Below are positions 52,314 to 60,782 of a stretch of DNA of 64,000 nt, one piece after another. This DNA is from Agromyces salentinus (GTDB lineage Bacteria > Actinomycetota > Actinomycetes > Actinomycetales > Microbacteriaceae). The notes under the pieces are model-generated. The model had not been told where the DNA came from. It made no database searches and worked only from the letters and a program-made list of their open reading frames with translations. The stretch lies in NCBI RefSeq assembly GCF_009749395.1, contig NZ_WBIR01000012.1, positions 18,394 to 82,393 on the forward strand, written 5' to 3'. How positions within the stretch are numbered: position 1 is the first letter of the stretch; the number at the start of each line of letters is the position of its first letter. The translations under genes and the position numbers were made by a program.

Positions 52314-53585
52314 ATGAAGCCCTTGACCCGATCCATCGTCCGAGACCCCCGCCGCGTCGCGCCACGTGTCGTGCTCGGCCTCGGCCTCGTCGCAGGCCTC
52401 GCGCTGTCGGGCTGCGCTGCGACCCCGGCGCCGGGAGCCGGAGCCGAGGCATCCGCCGGCCAGCCCGCGGCGTCGCCCCGCGTCGCGGTCGCCTACGAGG
52501 GCGGCGTGCTCGTGCTCGACGGCACGACGCTCGAGGTCCTCGCCGAGTTCGAGACCGAGGAGTTCACGCGGCTGAACGCCGCCGGTGACGGCAGGCACCT
52601 GTTCCTCACCACCTCGGAGGGCTTCCAGCTCCTCGATGCCGGGACCTGGACGGATGCGGCGGGCGACGCCCGCTCGGCTGACCCTGAGGTGACGGCCGCC
52701 GTCGTGCCGGCCGCGGCCGCGGGTCACGTCGTGCGGCACGCCGATCGCACCGTCCTCTACGACGATGCCACGAGCGACACGACGATCTTCGAGACCGCGG
52801 ACTTCCTCGGCGCCGACGGCGCGCTGCCCGAGGCCGAGGTCGTGCCCGGAACCGAGGCCCACCACGGCGTGTCGGTCGTGCTGGAGGACGGCACGCTGGT
52901 GACGACCGTGGGCGACGCCGACGGTCGGACCGGCATCCGGGCACTCGACGACCATGGCCACGAGGTCGCGGCGAGCGACCAGTGCCCCGGCGTGCACGGC
53001 GAGGGCGCCGTCGAGGGGGAGGTCGTCGTGTTCGGCTGCGAGAACGGCGTGCTGCTCTACGACGAGGGCGAGGTGGTCAAGCTCGACGCGCCCGACGAGT
53101 TCGGCCGTACCGGCAATGCGTACGTCTCCGCGACGAGCCCGATCATGGTGGGCGACTACAAGAGCGATCCCGACGCCGAGGGGTACCTCCTCCGGGACGT
53201 CATCCTGGTCGACACGCAGGCGCGAACCCTCGAGGTCGTGAACCTCCCGGAGGGGGTCGAGTACACCTGGCGCGGTGTGGCGCGCGGCCCGGAGGACGAC
53301 GCCTTCATCCTCGCGTCGGACGGATCGATCCACGTGCTCGACCCGATCACCGGCGACCTCACCGCCTCCTGGCCGGTCATCGAGGCATGGGAGAGCCCGG
53401 CCGAATGGCAGGAGCCGCACCCCGGGATCGTGGTCGACGGCGACGGCGACGTCGCCTACGTGACGGAGCCCGCCGCGAACTCGATCCACGCCGTCGACCT
53501 GAACACGGGCGAGGTGCTCGAGAGCGCGGAGCTGGAGGTCACCCCGAACGAGTTCGCCGTGGCGACGGGGGAGTCGACGCACTAG
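52314..53585 (+). CDS. aztD: Zinc metallochaperone AztD
   Basis: 423 residues. Lipobox LSGC (Cys34), then a seven- or eight-bladed beta-propeller. AztD-type features are AHHGVSVVLEDGT, CPGVHGEGA and FGCENGVLLYD, with His residues placed to bind zinc. Known AztD proteins carry zinc in the periplasm or cell envelope and pass it to AztC. Here it would be membrane-tethered. ATG lies 10 bases after the aztC stop with GAGAGGGAG upstream. Confidence 0.85.
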   Translation: MKPLTRSIVRDPRRVAPRVVLGLGLVAGLALSGCAATPAPGAGAEASAGQPAASPRVAVAYEGGVLVLDGTTLEVLAEFETEEFTRLNAAGDGRHLFLTTSEGFQLLDAGTWTDAAGDARSADPEVTAAVVPAAAAGHVVRHADRTVLYDDATSDTTIFETADFLGADGALPEAEVVPGTEAHHGVSVVLEDGTLVTTVGDADGRTGIRALDDHGHEVAASDQCPGVHGEGAVEGEVVVFGCENGVLLYDEGEVVKLDAPDEFGRTGNAYVSATSPIMVGDYKSDPDAEGYLLRDVILVDTQARTLEVVNLPEGVEYTWRGVARGPEDDAFILASDGSIHVLDPITGDLTASWPVIEAWESPAEWQEPHPGIVVDGDGDVAYVTEPAANSIHAVDLNTGEVLESAELEVTPNEFAVATGESTH

Positions 53586-53609
53586 ACAGCCTGCCGAACG
53601 ACATCACTC

Positions 53610-53649
53610 GGGGCGCACCTCCTCGCCAGGCGGTGGGGAGGCGCGCCCC
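53610..53649. terminator. Hairpin after aztD
   Basis: GGGGCGC pairs with GCGCCCC and an inner CCTCC with GGAGG, between convergent stops at 53585 and 53687. No T-run. Confidence 0.6.
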
Positions 53650-53686
53650 TCCGCGCATCCGATCCTGCAATGCCCCCGAATCCGGG

Positions 53687-53950
53687 TCAGGCCCAGACAT
53701 GCTCGACCGCCCAGCCACCATCGACGCGGACGATGTCGACCGTGAGCAGCTCGTCGGCCTCGGAGCAGGCGCGGATGCGCCATCCGAGGTGCCGCGTCGG
53801 CGGATGCGTCAGGGCGGCAGGCAGGAGCTCGGACTCCCGGGTGAGGGGGATCGGGGTGTCGACAGGGTGCCAGCGCTCGTCGCGGAACACGAGCCTGACC
53901 GGCACGCCGTCGTGCTCCCAGATGGTCGCCGCCTCAAGGGTCATGGTCAT
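53687..53950 (-). CDS. Small SOS-controlled protein, possibly DUF6504-like
   Basis: 87 residues, beginning MTMTLEAATIWEHDGVPVRL and ending DIVRVDGGWAVEHVWA. A beta-rich small domain; the pattern VPVRLVFRDERWHPVD loosely resembles the DUF6504 proteins that accompany SOS mutagenesis polymerases, though this is not certain. GAGAGG lies 6 bases before the ATG, and a perfect LexA box overlaps the -10. Induction by DNA damage is therefore the firmest statement about it. Confidence 0.65.
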   Translation of the reverse strand: MTMTLEAATIWEHDGVPVRLVFRDERWHPVDTPIPLTRESELLPAALTHPPTRHLGWRIRACSEADELLTVDIVRVDGGWAVEHVWA

Positions 53951-53962
53951 GTCGCGCCTCTC

Positions 53963-53982
53963 GTTCGAACGTCTGTTCGAAC
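53963..53982. promoter_or_regulatory. LexA (SOS) box
   Basis: Two copies of the palindrome GTTCGAAC are separated by GTCT; the core TCGAAC-GTCT-GTTCGA is the actinobacterial SOS consensus without mismatch. A TACTGT -10 (53981-53986, minus strand) abuts and overlaps it. Repression of the gene at 53950 is expected; a divergent effect on 54095 is possible. Confidence 0.85.
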
Positions 53983-54094
53983 AGTAGACCGTGAACCTCC
54001 GACACGCCCACCGCGCATGCGACGCGACATCCGGCGTTCATGCATCCGTCGCCGTCCCGTCCCTTGTCGGAGCAGGCGGGCCGGAGGATCATAT

Positions 54095-54454
54095 GTGCCC
54101 ATGAGCGAACCGGACACGCGCAGGGCCCTCGAAGCGGATGCGATCGAGCACGTCGTCACCGAGCTGACGGCGCGGTATCCGTCGGTCGACGCCACCAGGG
54201 TGCGCGGCATCGTCGAGGACGAGGCGCGGCGCCTCGTCGGGAACCCCGTGCGCGACTACGTGCCCTCCCTCGTCGCGCATGCCGCCGACGAGCGCCTCCG
54301 GCAGGAGGGGGAGCCGATCCACGCCGGCGCGGGTGACCCGGGCGGACCGGTGCTTGCGTCCGAAGACGACCTCGACCCGCTCGAGGTCGAGCGTCGTGAA
54401 CGCGAGCAGCACGCCGGCTTCCTGTTCGGAGATCTCGGCGGCGGGTCGGTCTGA
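54095..54454 (+). CDS. Three-helix-bundle dimerization domain protein
   Basis: 119 residues from GTG 54095 (ATG 54101 also possible; GGAGG at 54083 gives 7-base spacing to the GTG). The segment IEHVVTELTARYPSVDATRVRGIVEDEARRLVGNPVRDYVPSLVAHAADERLR is, in outline, the small three-helix-bundle domain common in actinobacteria, shown here by its key residues V-x-LxxRYP and VRDYVPxLV. Function unknown, with an acidic tail. The stop is part of an 18-bp tandem repeat. Confidence 0.6.
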   Translation: MPMSEPDTRRALEADAIEHVVTELTARYPSVDATRVRGIVEDEARRLVGNPVRDYVPSLVAHAADERLRQEGEPIHAGAGDPGGPVLASEDDLDPLEVERREREQHAGFLFGDLGGGSV

Positions 54455-54498
54455 CGCACCCGCTCGACCTGACGCACCCGCTCCGTCTGACGAGCGCG
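54451..54498. repeat. 18-bp tandem repeat at a convergent gene end
   Basis: Two full copies and a partial third of a unit starting CTGACGCACCCGCTC. The first copy contains the stop of the three-helix-bundle gene; the array fills most of the gap to the convergent ndh stop. Confidence 0.75.
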
Positions 54499-54514
54499 AA
54501 CGGTCAGCCGGCGG

Positions 54515-56152
54515 TCACCCGTCGGTGGGCTCGCCCTTCGCCGGGCGTTCGGTCGCAGCCGCCGGCGCCGTTCCGGACGGTGCCTCGGTCCCGGGCGCCC
54601 GTGCCGTCTTGGGCCGTGGCTTCCCGGGCGTCTTCGGGCGAGGCTTCGCGGGCGACTTCGCCCTTGGCTTCGCCGGCGTCGCGGCACCCGACTCGGCCCC
54701 GCCTTCCGTCGGCGACGCGATGGTGATGACCTCGTCGGCCAGGTCCTCCTTCATCGCGGCCTCGGCGATGCGCAGCTGCTCGGGCGTGAGGCGAAGCCGT
54801 TCCGCCTTGGAGGGACGGATGGCGGGCACGTCGCCTACGATGGGCACCGGCGTGCGGTACCAGCGGAAGCCGTAGCGCGCCCACAGGCCGATCATGGTCG
54901 TGAGGCGGTTGCGCGAGCCGAGCAGGCTGCCGATGTGCACGAACAGCCACGCCGCCCACGCGGGGTAGGCGGTCAGGCCGAAGGTGCGACGGAACCCGGG
55001 GACCTTCTTCAGGAACTTCAGCGCGTGCAGGACGGGCAGGTTCGCGAGCCCCGGGATCTCGCCGACGGCCGACCGGCGGCCGACGATGGCGAGCTGGCCC
55101 TTGTCGTAGTACTCGAAGGGCTCGGTCGCCTCGCCCGCGATGAGGCGGAGGATCTGCCGGCCGACGTGGGCGCCGCCCTGGATCGCGGGTTGCGCGAGCT
55201 GTGGGAGGTCCTGAGGTGCGATCGCGACGTCACCTGCGGCGAAAACGCCGGGCAGGCCGATCACCTGCAGGTCCTCGCCGACCCGGATGCGGTCGTGCTC
55301 GTCGAGGGGCAGGCTCCAGTAGCGCACCTCCTCGTGCGGCGCGACACCCGTGGCCCAGACCGTCATGTCCGACGGGATGACCGTGCCGTCGGTCAGCACG
55401 ACGGACTCGGGGCGGACTTCGGCCACGCCGGTGCCGAGCCGGAGCTCGACGTCGCGGTGCTCGAGCTGCTGTTTCGCATACCGGCGCAGGCGCGGGATGA
55501 AGGGCTTCAGCAGTTCTTCGCCACGCTGCACGATCGTGATGCGGAAGGCGTCGCCGTCGAGTTCGGGGTAGGCGGGGCGGAGCCCCTGGTCGCGGAGCTC
55601 GGCCAGGGCGCCGGCCATCTCGACGCCGGTGGGGCCGCCGCCGACCACGATGATGTGGAGCCCGTCGGTGCGGTCGCTCTGCTGGGTGATGCGCTCGAGC
55701 CTCGTGAAGAGCGTGTCGCGGATGCGGATGGCCTGCGATCGCGAGTACACCGCGAACGCGTGCTCCTTGGCGCCGGGCGTGCCGAAGTACGTCGTGGTCA
55801 CGCCGTTCGCGAGCACGAGGTAGTCGTAGCCGATGCTCTGGCCGTCGAGCATGCGGATGCTGCGCGCATCGGGATCGATCTCCATGAGGTGCTCGTGCAC
55901 GATCTCGAGGTTGCGCTGCCGGATGCGCAGGCTCCGCAGGAAGTGGGTCACGTCGCCGGGGTTGAGCCCGCCCGTGGCGACCTGGTAGAGCAGGGGCTGG
56001 AAGGTGTTGTAGACCCGGCGGTCGATGAGGGTCACCCGCACGGGCGCCTTCGCGAGGGCCTTGGCCGCGTACACGCCGGCGAAGCCGCCGCCCACGATCA
56101 CGACGTGGGGGAGTTCACGGCCGGCGGCAGAGGTGTTCGTCACGGGTACCAC
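54515..56152 (-). CDS. ndh: Type II NADH dehydrogenase (NDH-2)
   Basis: 545 residues. FAD-binding GGGFAGVYAAKAL, NADH-binding VVGGGPTGVEMAGAL and the FAD/quinone motif GVFAAGDVA are complete; a membrane-associating segment lies near 385-410 (TAYPAWAAWLFVHIGSLLG). It oxidises NADH and reduces menaquinone without proton pumping. An unusual 65-residue Lys/Pro/Ala tail has repeated KPRPKTP units. It starts 1 base after the AI-2E transporter stop, so the two share an mRNA. GTG start. Confidence 0.85.
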   Translation of the reverse strand: MVPVTNTSAAGRELPHVVIVGGGFAGVYAAKALAKAPVRVTLIDRRVYNTFQPLLYQVATGGLNPGDVTHFLRSLRIRQRNLEIVHEHLMEIDPDARSIRMLDGQSIGYDYLVLANGVTTTYFGTPGAKEHAFAVYSRSQAIRIRDTLFTRLERITQQSDRTDGLHIIVVGGGPTGVEMAGALAELRDQGLRPAYPELDGDAFRITIVQRGEELLKPFIPRLRRYAKQQLEHRDVELRLGTGVAEVRPESVVLTDGTVIPSDMTVWATGVAPHEEVRYWSLPLDEHDRIRVGEDLQVIGLPGVFAAGDVAIAPQDLPQLAQPAIQGGAHVGRQILRLIAGEATEPFEYYDKGQLAIVGRRSAVGEIPGLANLPVLHALKFLKKVPGFRRTFGLTAYPAWAAWLFVHIGSLLGSRNRLTTMIGLWARYGFRWYRTPVPIVGDVPAIRPSKAERLRLTPEQLRIAEAAMKEDLADEVITIASPTEGGAESGAATPAKPRAKSPAKPRPKTPGKPRPKTARAPGTEAPSGTAPAAATERPAKGEPTDG

Positions 56153-56153
56153 G

Positions 56154-57335
56154 CTACCGAGTCGCGATGCCTTCAGCGGTCTGGGCCCGGGCCGGGACCT
56201 TCGCCCTCGCCCAGCGTGCCGGGGTACCGGGGCCGTCCCAGACCTGGACGACGCCCCAGGCGACGGCCGTGATCGGCACGGCGAGCACGGCGCCGAGCAC
56301 GCCGCCGAGCGCGGCGCCGACGGTCAGGGCGACGAGGACGACGAAGGCGTGCAGCTTCATGGTGCGTCCCATGAGCACCGGCTGCAGGAAGTTGCCCTCG
56401 AGCTGGTTCACGACGACGACCACGCCGACGACGAAGAGCGCGTTGACCCAGTCGTTCGCCACGAGGGCGACGAGGGCGGCGAGGATGCCGGCGATGGTCG
56501 CCCCCACGATCGGGATGAACGCGAGCACGAAGACCAGCACGGCGAGCGGGATCGCGAGCGGCACCTGCAGGATCACGAGGCCGATGTAGATGCCGAGCGC
56601 GTCCACGAGTGCGACGGCGGCCGTGCCGCGCACGTACGAGCCCAGCACCGAGACCGTCTTCTCGCCGACCCGCCGGCCTCGCGCGTAGTTCTCGCCCCGG
56701 AACGGTCGGAGCAGGAACTCCCACATCTGCGGCCCGTCCTTCAGGAAGAAGAACAGGATGGTCACGAGCAGCACGAAGCCCGTGATGAAGTTCGCCACCG
56801 CGCCCACACCGGCGATCGCACCCGATCCGAACTGGGAGCTGGTCAGGAAGTCGGTCGCCTGGGCGATCCACTCGTCGAGCTGGTCGCTCGACGGGAAGAA
56901 CGGCAGGTCCTGCGCCCAGACCGCCGCCTTCTGGAAGCCCTCCTGCGCCTGGGCCGCCAGTTCGTCCCACTGGTCGCGCACGGCCCAGACGATGAGCCAG
57001 CCAAGCGCCCCGAGCAGCGCGACGGTCGTGAGCAGCATGATCAGGGTCGCGAGCAGCGGCGGGACCCCGCGTCCGCGCATCCAGCGCATCACCGGCGCGA
57101 AGGCACTCGCGAAGATGAGGGCGAGCACGAGCGGGATCGTGACGAGCGTCAGCGACTGGATGACGAAGATGACGCCCGCCGCGATCGCCACGACGATGAT
57201 CGCCTGGATGGACCGGATCGCGAGCCGGCCGAACCCGTCGGCCCAGAGGCTCCATGGCGCGCGATCGGCCTTCAGGCCCACCGATGGCTCCTGGAAGCGG
57301 ATGACGCGGGGCTGCCTGGGTGCGAAGAGTGCCAT
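56154..57335 (-). CDS. AI-2E family (PerM/TqsA-like) transporter
   Basis: 393 residues with eight transmembrane helices. A central domain between helices 3 and 4 (EGFQKAAVWAQDLPFFPSSD) and the family signature IPIVGATIAGILAALVAL with NQLEGNFLQPVLMGR are present. Family members export or import small molecules and some act as Na/H exchangers; substrate unknown. The ATG is preceded at 6 bases by TAGCGT. Operon partner of ndh. Confidence 0.8.
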   Translation of the reverse strand: MALFAPRQPRVIRFQEPSVGLKADRAPWSLWADGFGRLAIRSIQAIIVVAIAAGVIFVIQSLTLVTIPLVLALIFASAFAPVMRWMRGRGVPPLLATLIMLLTTVALLGALGWLIVWAVRDQWDELAAQAQEGFQKAAVWAQDLPFFPSSDQLDEWIAQATDFLTSSQFGSGAIAGVGAVANFITGFVLLVTILFFFLKDGPQMWEFLLRPFRGENYARGRRVGEKTVSVLGSYVRGTAAVALVDALGIYIGLVILQVPLAIPLAVLVFVLAFIPIVGATIAGILAALVALVANDWVNALFVVGVVVVVNQLEGNFLQPVLMGRTMKLHAFVVLVALTVGAALGGVLGAVLAVPITAVAWGVVQVWDGPGTPARWARAKVPARAQTAEGIATR

Positions 57336-57341
57336 GCCATG

Positions 57342-57347
57342 ACGCTA
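57342..57347 (-). promoter_or_regulatory. -10 box of the AI-2E transporter/ndh operon
   Basis: TAGCGT on the minus strand, 6 bases before the ATG at 57335. Confidence 0.5.
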
Positions 57348-57415
57348 CGGGTCTTCGCGGTGCGATTCGAACGGGTTGACACGGTCCTCGGCATCCGCAT
57401 GACGGGTCGACACCG

Positions 57416-59635
57416 TCAGCTCGACAGGATCACGAGCTCCCGGGTCGCGCGCGTCATCGCGACGTACCGATCGACGGAGCCCTCGATGCCGTCCCCGAGG
57501 TCATCGGGGTCGATGAGCACCACCAGGTCGAACTCGAGTCCCTTGGCGAGCTCGGGCGTCAGCCACCGCACGCGAGGAGAACCCGGTGCCCGGCCGGACT
57601 CAGGCACCGACGCGGTGAGCGTCGCGCTGTCGCGCGCGGTGATCACGCACGCGACGCCCTCGTCGTGCTCGGCGAGCCACTGGGCGAGCACCGCTCCCAG
57701 CTCGCCCGACGACCCGCGGCGCACGGGCAGCCCGCTGCGTCGCACCGAGGTGGGCACGTTCGCGTCGGGCAGCGCGGCCCTGATGACCGGCTCCGCCTCG
57801 GCCATGACCTCCTCCGGCGTGCGGTAGTTGATGCTGAGCGACGCGAGGTGCACGTCGCCGAAGCCGACGCGCTCGAGCCGCTCCTGCCACGACTCGGCGA
57901 ACCCGTGCCGCGCCTGCGCCCGGTCGCCGATGATCGTGAAGCTCCGGGACGGGCACCGGAGCAGCAGCATCCGCCACTCGGCATCCGTCAGTTCCTGCGC
58001 CTCGTCGACGACGATGTGGGCGAACGGGCCCGCGAGCACCTCGGGGTCGCTCCTGGTCGGCGCCGCCTGCTCGAGCAGCGTGTGCTGCACGTCCTCGCCC
58101 CGGAGCATGGTCATGAGCCCCTCGCCGTCGTCGAGCACCTCGGCATCGATGAGGTTGTCGATGACGGCGGCCATCTGCTCCCGCTCGTCGGCCGCGACGG
58201 CCTCGCGACGGCACTGCCTGGCGGATGCCGCCGGGTCGCCGATCCGCTGCCGGGCCGCGTCGAGCAGTGGGAGGTCGGCGACCGTCCAGGCGCGCGCGTC
58301 CTCGCGCTGGAGCGCGTCGACCTCGGCGGCGGAGAGCCAGGGCGCGCACGCGTGCAGGTAGGCGGGCACCGACCACAGGTCGCCCACGACGCCGGTCGGC
58401 TCGAGCAGCGGCCAGGCGCGGTCGAAGGCCGTGCGCAGCGCGGGGTCCTGCTGCAGCGAGCGTCGCAGCGCCTCGTCGGGGACGTCGACCTCGTCGTGGT
58501 TGTCGATGAGGATCGCGATGAGCTCGTCCCACACCCGCCCGCGGGCCTCGTTGTGCGTGGCGCCCGGCTCGGCGGCGTCGAACGCCTCGGCCCAGTCGCT
58601 CGGATCGAGCCGGACATCCGCCCACTCGGTCTCGACGGTCATGGCCTTGGCGGGTGGCCGCTCGTAGTGGCGCACCGCGGCCTCGATCGCGCCCACCAGC
58701 CGCGCGGACCCCTTGAGGACGGCCACGTGCGCGTCGGGCTCCTCCGCCGCGGCAGCCCCCTCCGGCACCAGGTCGCGCAGCGTGCAGGTCTGCACGCCGT
58801 CCTCGCCCAGGCTCGGCAGCACATCGGCGACGTAGTCGAGGTAGGGCTGGTGCGGTCCCACGAAGAGCACGCCGCCACGCCGGTGTCCGAGGCGCGGGTC
58901 GGAGTAGAGCAGGTACGCCGTGCGATGCAGCGCGACGACGGTCTTGCCGGTGCCGGGGCCGCCGTCCACGACGAGGGCGCCGCGCGAGCCGGCCCGGATG
59001 ATGGCGTTCTGGTCGGCCTGGATGGTGCCGAGCACGTCGCGCATGCGAGGGGAGCGGGTCCCGCCCAGGCTCGCGATGAAGGCGGACTGGTCGTCGAGTG
59101 CCGCGTGGCCCTCGAGCCCTTCCGCCGTGAACACCTCGTCCCAGTAGTCGGTGATGCGCTCGTTCGTCCACCGGTAGCGGCGCCGGCTCGCGAGTCCCAT
59201 CGGGTCGCCGTGCGTCGCCGCGAAGAACCGCTCGGCGGCCGGCGAACGCCAGTCCAGGAGCAGCCGTCGCCCGGCCTCGTCGGTGAGGCCCGTGCGGCCG
59301 ATGTAGACCGGATCGGCGCCGTCCTCCGCGATGATGCGGCCGAGGCAGAGGTCGATGCCGAAGCGGCGGAGGGTGCGCAGCCGGGCCGTGAGGCGATGGA
59401 TCTCCAGGTCACGGTCCAGCGCCTGCTGGCCGTGACCGCCGCGCTGCCGGCGAACGTCGTCGAGGCGCTCGGACGCCTCCGCGGTCGCTTCGCGGAGGCT
59501 CGTGGCGATCGCCGTGAACTGCGCCTCATCGGCGTCGATCAGGTGGGGGGCGCGCTTGGCGGCGAGGCGATCGGGCAGGTCGAAAGCTGTGTTGGTCAGG
59601 AGTTCTCCTCGGTCGGAATGCGGTCGGCCGCCCAT
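57416..59635 (-). CDS. helR: HelD/HelR-type RNA polymerase-recycling ATPase
   Basis: 739 residues. SF1-like motor with Walker A GGPGTGKTVVAL, motif II VVDEAQELTD, GDRAQARHGF and YVAMTRATREL. An N-terminal coiled-coil arm (DRDLEIHRLTARLRTLRRF) inserts into RNA polymerase in this family. Class members remove stalled polymerase, and HelR also displaces rifamycins. A rifamycin-associated element lies 15 bases upstream, supporting the HelR call. ATG 59635 is the annotated start; a CTG at 59599, 5 bases after GAGGAG, matches the family N-terminus better. Confidence 0.85.
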   Translation of the reverse strand: MGGRPHSDRGELLTNTAFDLPDRLAAKRAPHLIDADEAQFTAIATSLREATAEASERLDDVRRQRGGHGQQALDRDLEIHRLTARLRTLRRFGIDLCLGRIIAEDGADPVYIGRTGLTDEAGRRLLLDWRSPAAERFFAATHGDPMGLASRRRYRWTNERITDYWDEVFTAEGLEGHAALDDQSAFIASLGGTRSPRMRDVLGTIQADQNAIIRAGSRGALVVDGGPGTGKTVVALHRTAYLLYSDPRLGHRRGGVLFVGPHQPYLDYVADVLPSLGEDGVQTCTLRDLVPEGAAAAEEPDAHVAVLKGSARLVGAIEAAVRHYERPPAKAMTVETEWADVRLDPSDWAEAFDAAEPGATHNEARGRVWDELIAILIDNHDEVDVPDEALRRSLQQDPALRTAFDRAWPLLEPTGVVGDLWSVPAYLHACAPWLSAAEVDALQREDARAWTVADLPLLDAARQRIGDPAASARQCRREAVAADEREQMAAVIDNLIDAEVLDDGEGLMTMLRGEDVQHTLLEQAAPTRSDPEVLAGPFAHIVVDEAQELTDAEWRMLLLRCPSRSFTIIGDRAQARHGFAESWQERLERVGFGDVHLASLSINYRTPEEVMAEAEPVIRAALPDANVPTSVRRSGLPVRRGSSGELGAVLAQWLAEHDEGVACVITARDSATLTASVPESGRAPGSPRVRWLTPELAKGLEFDLVVLIDPDDLGDGIEGSVDRYVAMTRATRELVILSS

Positions 59636-59649
59636 TCTGCATCACCCCT

Positions 59650-59670
59650 GGGGCCTTGCCGCAAGGCCCC
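59650..59670. promoter_or_regulatory. Rifamycin-associated element (RAE)
   Basis: GGGGCCTTGC and GCAAGGCCCC form a perfect 10-bp inverted repeat around a single C. This matches the published RAE, a conserved inverted repeat found before rifamycin-inactivating and helR genes in actinobacteria. Confidence 0.85.
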
Positions 59671-59751
59671 CTCCCTGCGTTAAACTGGCCATGGCAGGAA
59701 GATCGGGTCGTGTCAGGGCCCGCCCGGAGGCGGCGTCGAGCGCCGCATCGG

Positions 59752-59757
59752 TACGCT
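59752..59757 (+). promoter_or_regulatory. -10 box of the SDR gene
   Basis: TACGCT, 6 bases before the ATG at 59764; this selects that ATG among several in-frame starts. Confidence 0.5.
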
Positions 59758-59763
59758 CCGGTC

Positions 59764-60735
59764 ATGGAGCGCTCGGGCATCCGCCGATCCGACCCGCATC
59801 GATCCGCCGACACGCATGCGACGGTTGGCACTGCCTTCGGAATCCCGACGGCGCTACCCGACCTGGGCGCGGCACGTGCGCTGGTCACCGGCGCCAGCGG
59901 CGGCATCGGTCTCGAGATCGCCCGCGCGCTCGCCGCCGCCGGCGCGGAGGTGATCATGCCCGTGCGCGATCGCGAGAAGGCGGCGCGCGCCGAGGCGGAG
60001 ATCCGCCGTACTGCGCCCCGCGCCCGCCTCGTGCTCACGGACCTCGACCTCGCGAGCCTCGACTCCGTCCGCGCGCTCGCCGCGCGGCTCGTGGAGGACG
60101 GCCGTCCCATCGACCACCTGGTGCTGAACGCGGGCATCGTGCTGCTCGGCGACCCCGTGCGGCACGTGGGCGCCGACGGCTACGAACGGCACTTCCAGAC
60201 GAACTTCCTCGGTCATGCGGTGCTCGTGCTCGGCATCCTCCGACTCCTCGCCTCGCCGTCGGGGACGCGGGTCGCGGTGCAGACCAGCCTCGCGGCGGCG
60301 TTCGCGCATGTGCAGCTGCCCGGTGACGTCGAGCGAGGCGGGTACCGGCCCCTGCGCGCGTACGGCTCGTCGAAGCTCGCCCTCGGCCTGTTCGGCATGG
60401 AACTCGGCCGCCGCGCCGGCGGTGACGGCGTGCGCGTCGCGCTGTGCCACCCCGGCATCGCCCCCGACACGGGGATCGCCGCCGACCTCCGCGCCACCGC
60501 CTCGCCGTCGGCCGGGCGCATGAGCCGCCGCCTCGGCAACACGCCCGCGCAGGCCGCGGGACCCGCGTTGGTCGCCACCACGGCGGACGTGGCGGACGGC
60601 AGGTTCGTCGCCCCGGCCGGCACGTTCCAGCTCTCCGGGACGCCCGTGGCGTCGCGGCTGTTCCGGCGCCTCCGCGACCCCGCGGCATCCGCTCGGGTCT
60701 GGGAGTTCGCCGAGCGCGTGGCATCGACGGGCTGA
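59764..60735 (+). CDS. Short-chain dehydrogenase/reductase
   Basis: 323 residues. Cofactor loop TGASGGIGLEIA, Asp of TDLDLASLDSV, LNAGIV and the catalytic YGSSK are present, with Ser in VQTSLAAAF. The retinol-dehydrogenase-like SDR group is the closest in style, with NADP preferred because of the basic residue after the second strand (VRDREKA). The substrate cannot be told. Begins a plus-strand run with the ClbS-like and nitrilase genes, each with its own leaderless promoter. Confidence 0.8.
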   Translation: MERSGIRRSDPHRSADTHATVGTAFGIPTALPDLGAARALVTGASGGIGLEIARALAAAGAEVIMPVRDREKAARAEAEIRRTAPRARLVLTDLDLASLDSVRALAARLVEDGRPIDHLVLNAGIVLLGDPVRHVGADGYERHFQTNFLGHAVLVLGILRLLASPSGTRVAVQTSLAAAFAHVQLPGDVERGGYRPLRAYGSSKLALGLFGMELGRRAGGDGVRVALCHPGIAPDTGIAADLRATASPSAGRMSRRLGNTPAQAAGPALVATTADVADGRFVAPAGTFQLSGTPVASRLFRRLRDPAASARVWEFAERVASTG

Positions 60736-60770
60736 GCGATCGCGATCCACCTGCCGCGGCAGTCGCTGGC

Positions 60771-60776
60771 TAGCAT
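60771..60776 (+). promoter_or_regulatory. -10 box of the ClbS/DfsB-like gene
   Basis: TAGCAT, 6 bases before the ATG at 60783. Confidence 0.5.
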
Positions 60777-60782
60777 GGGCAC

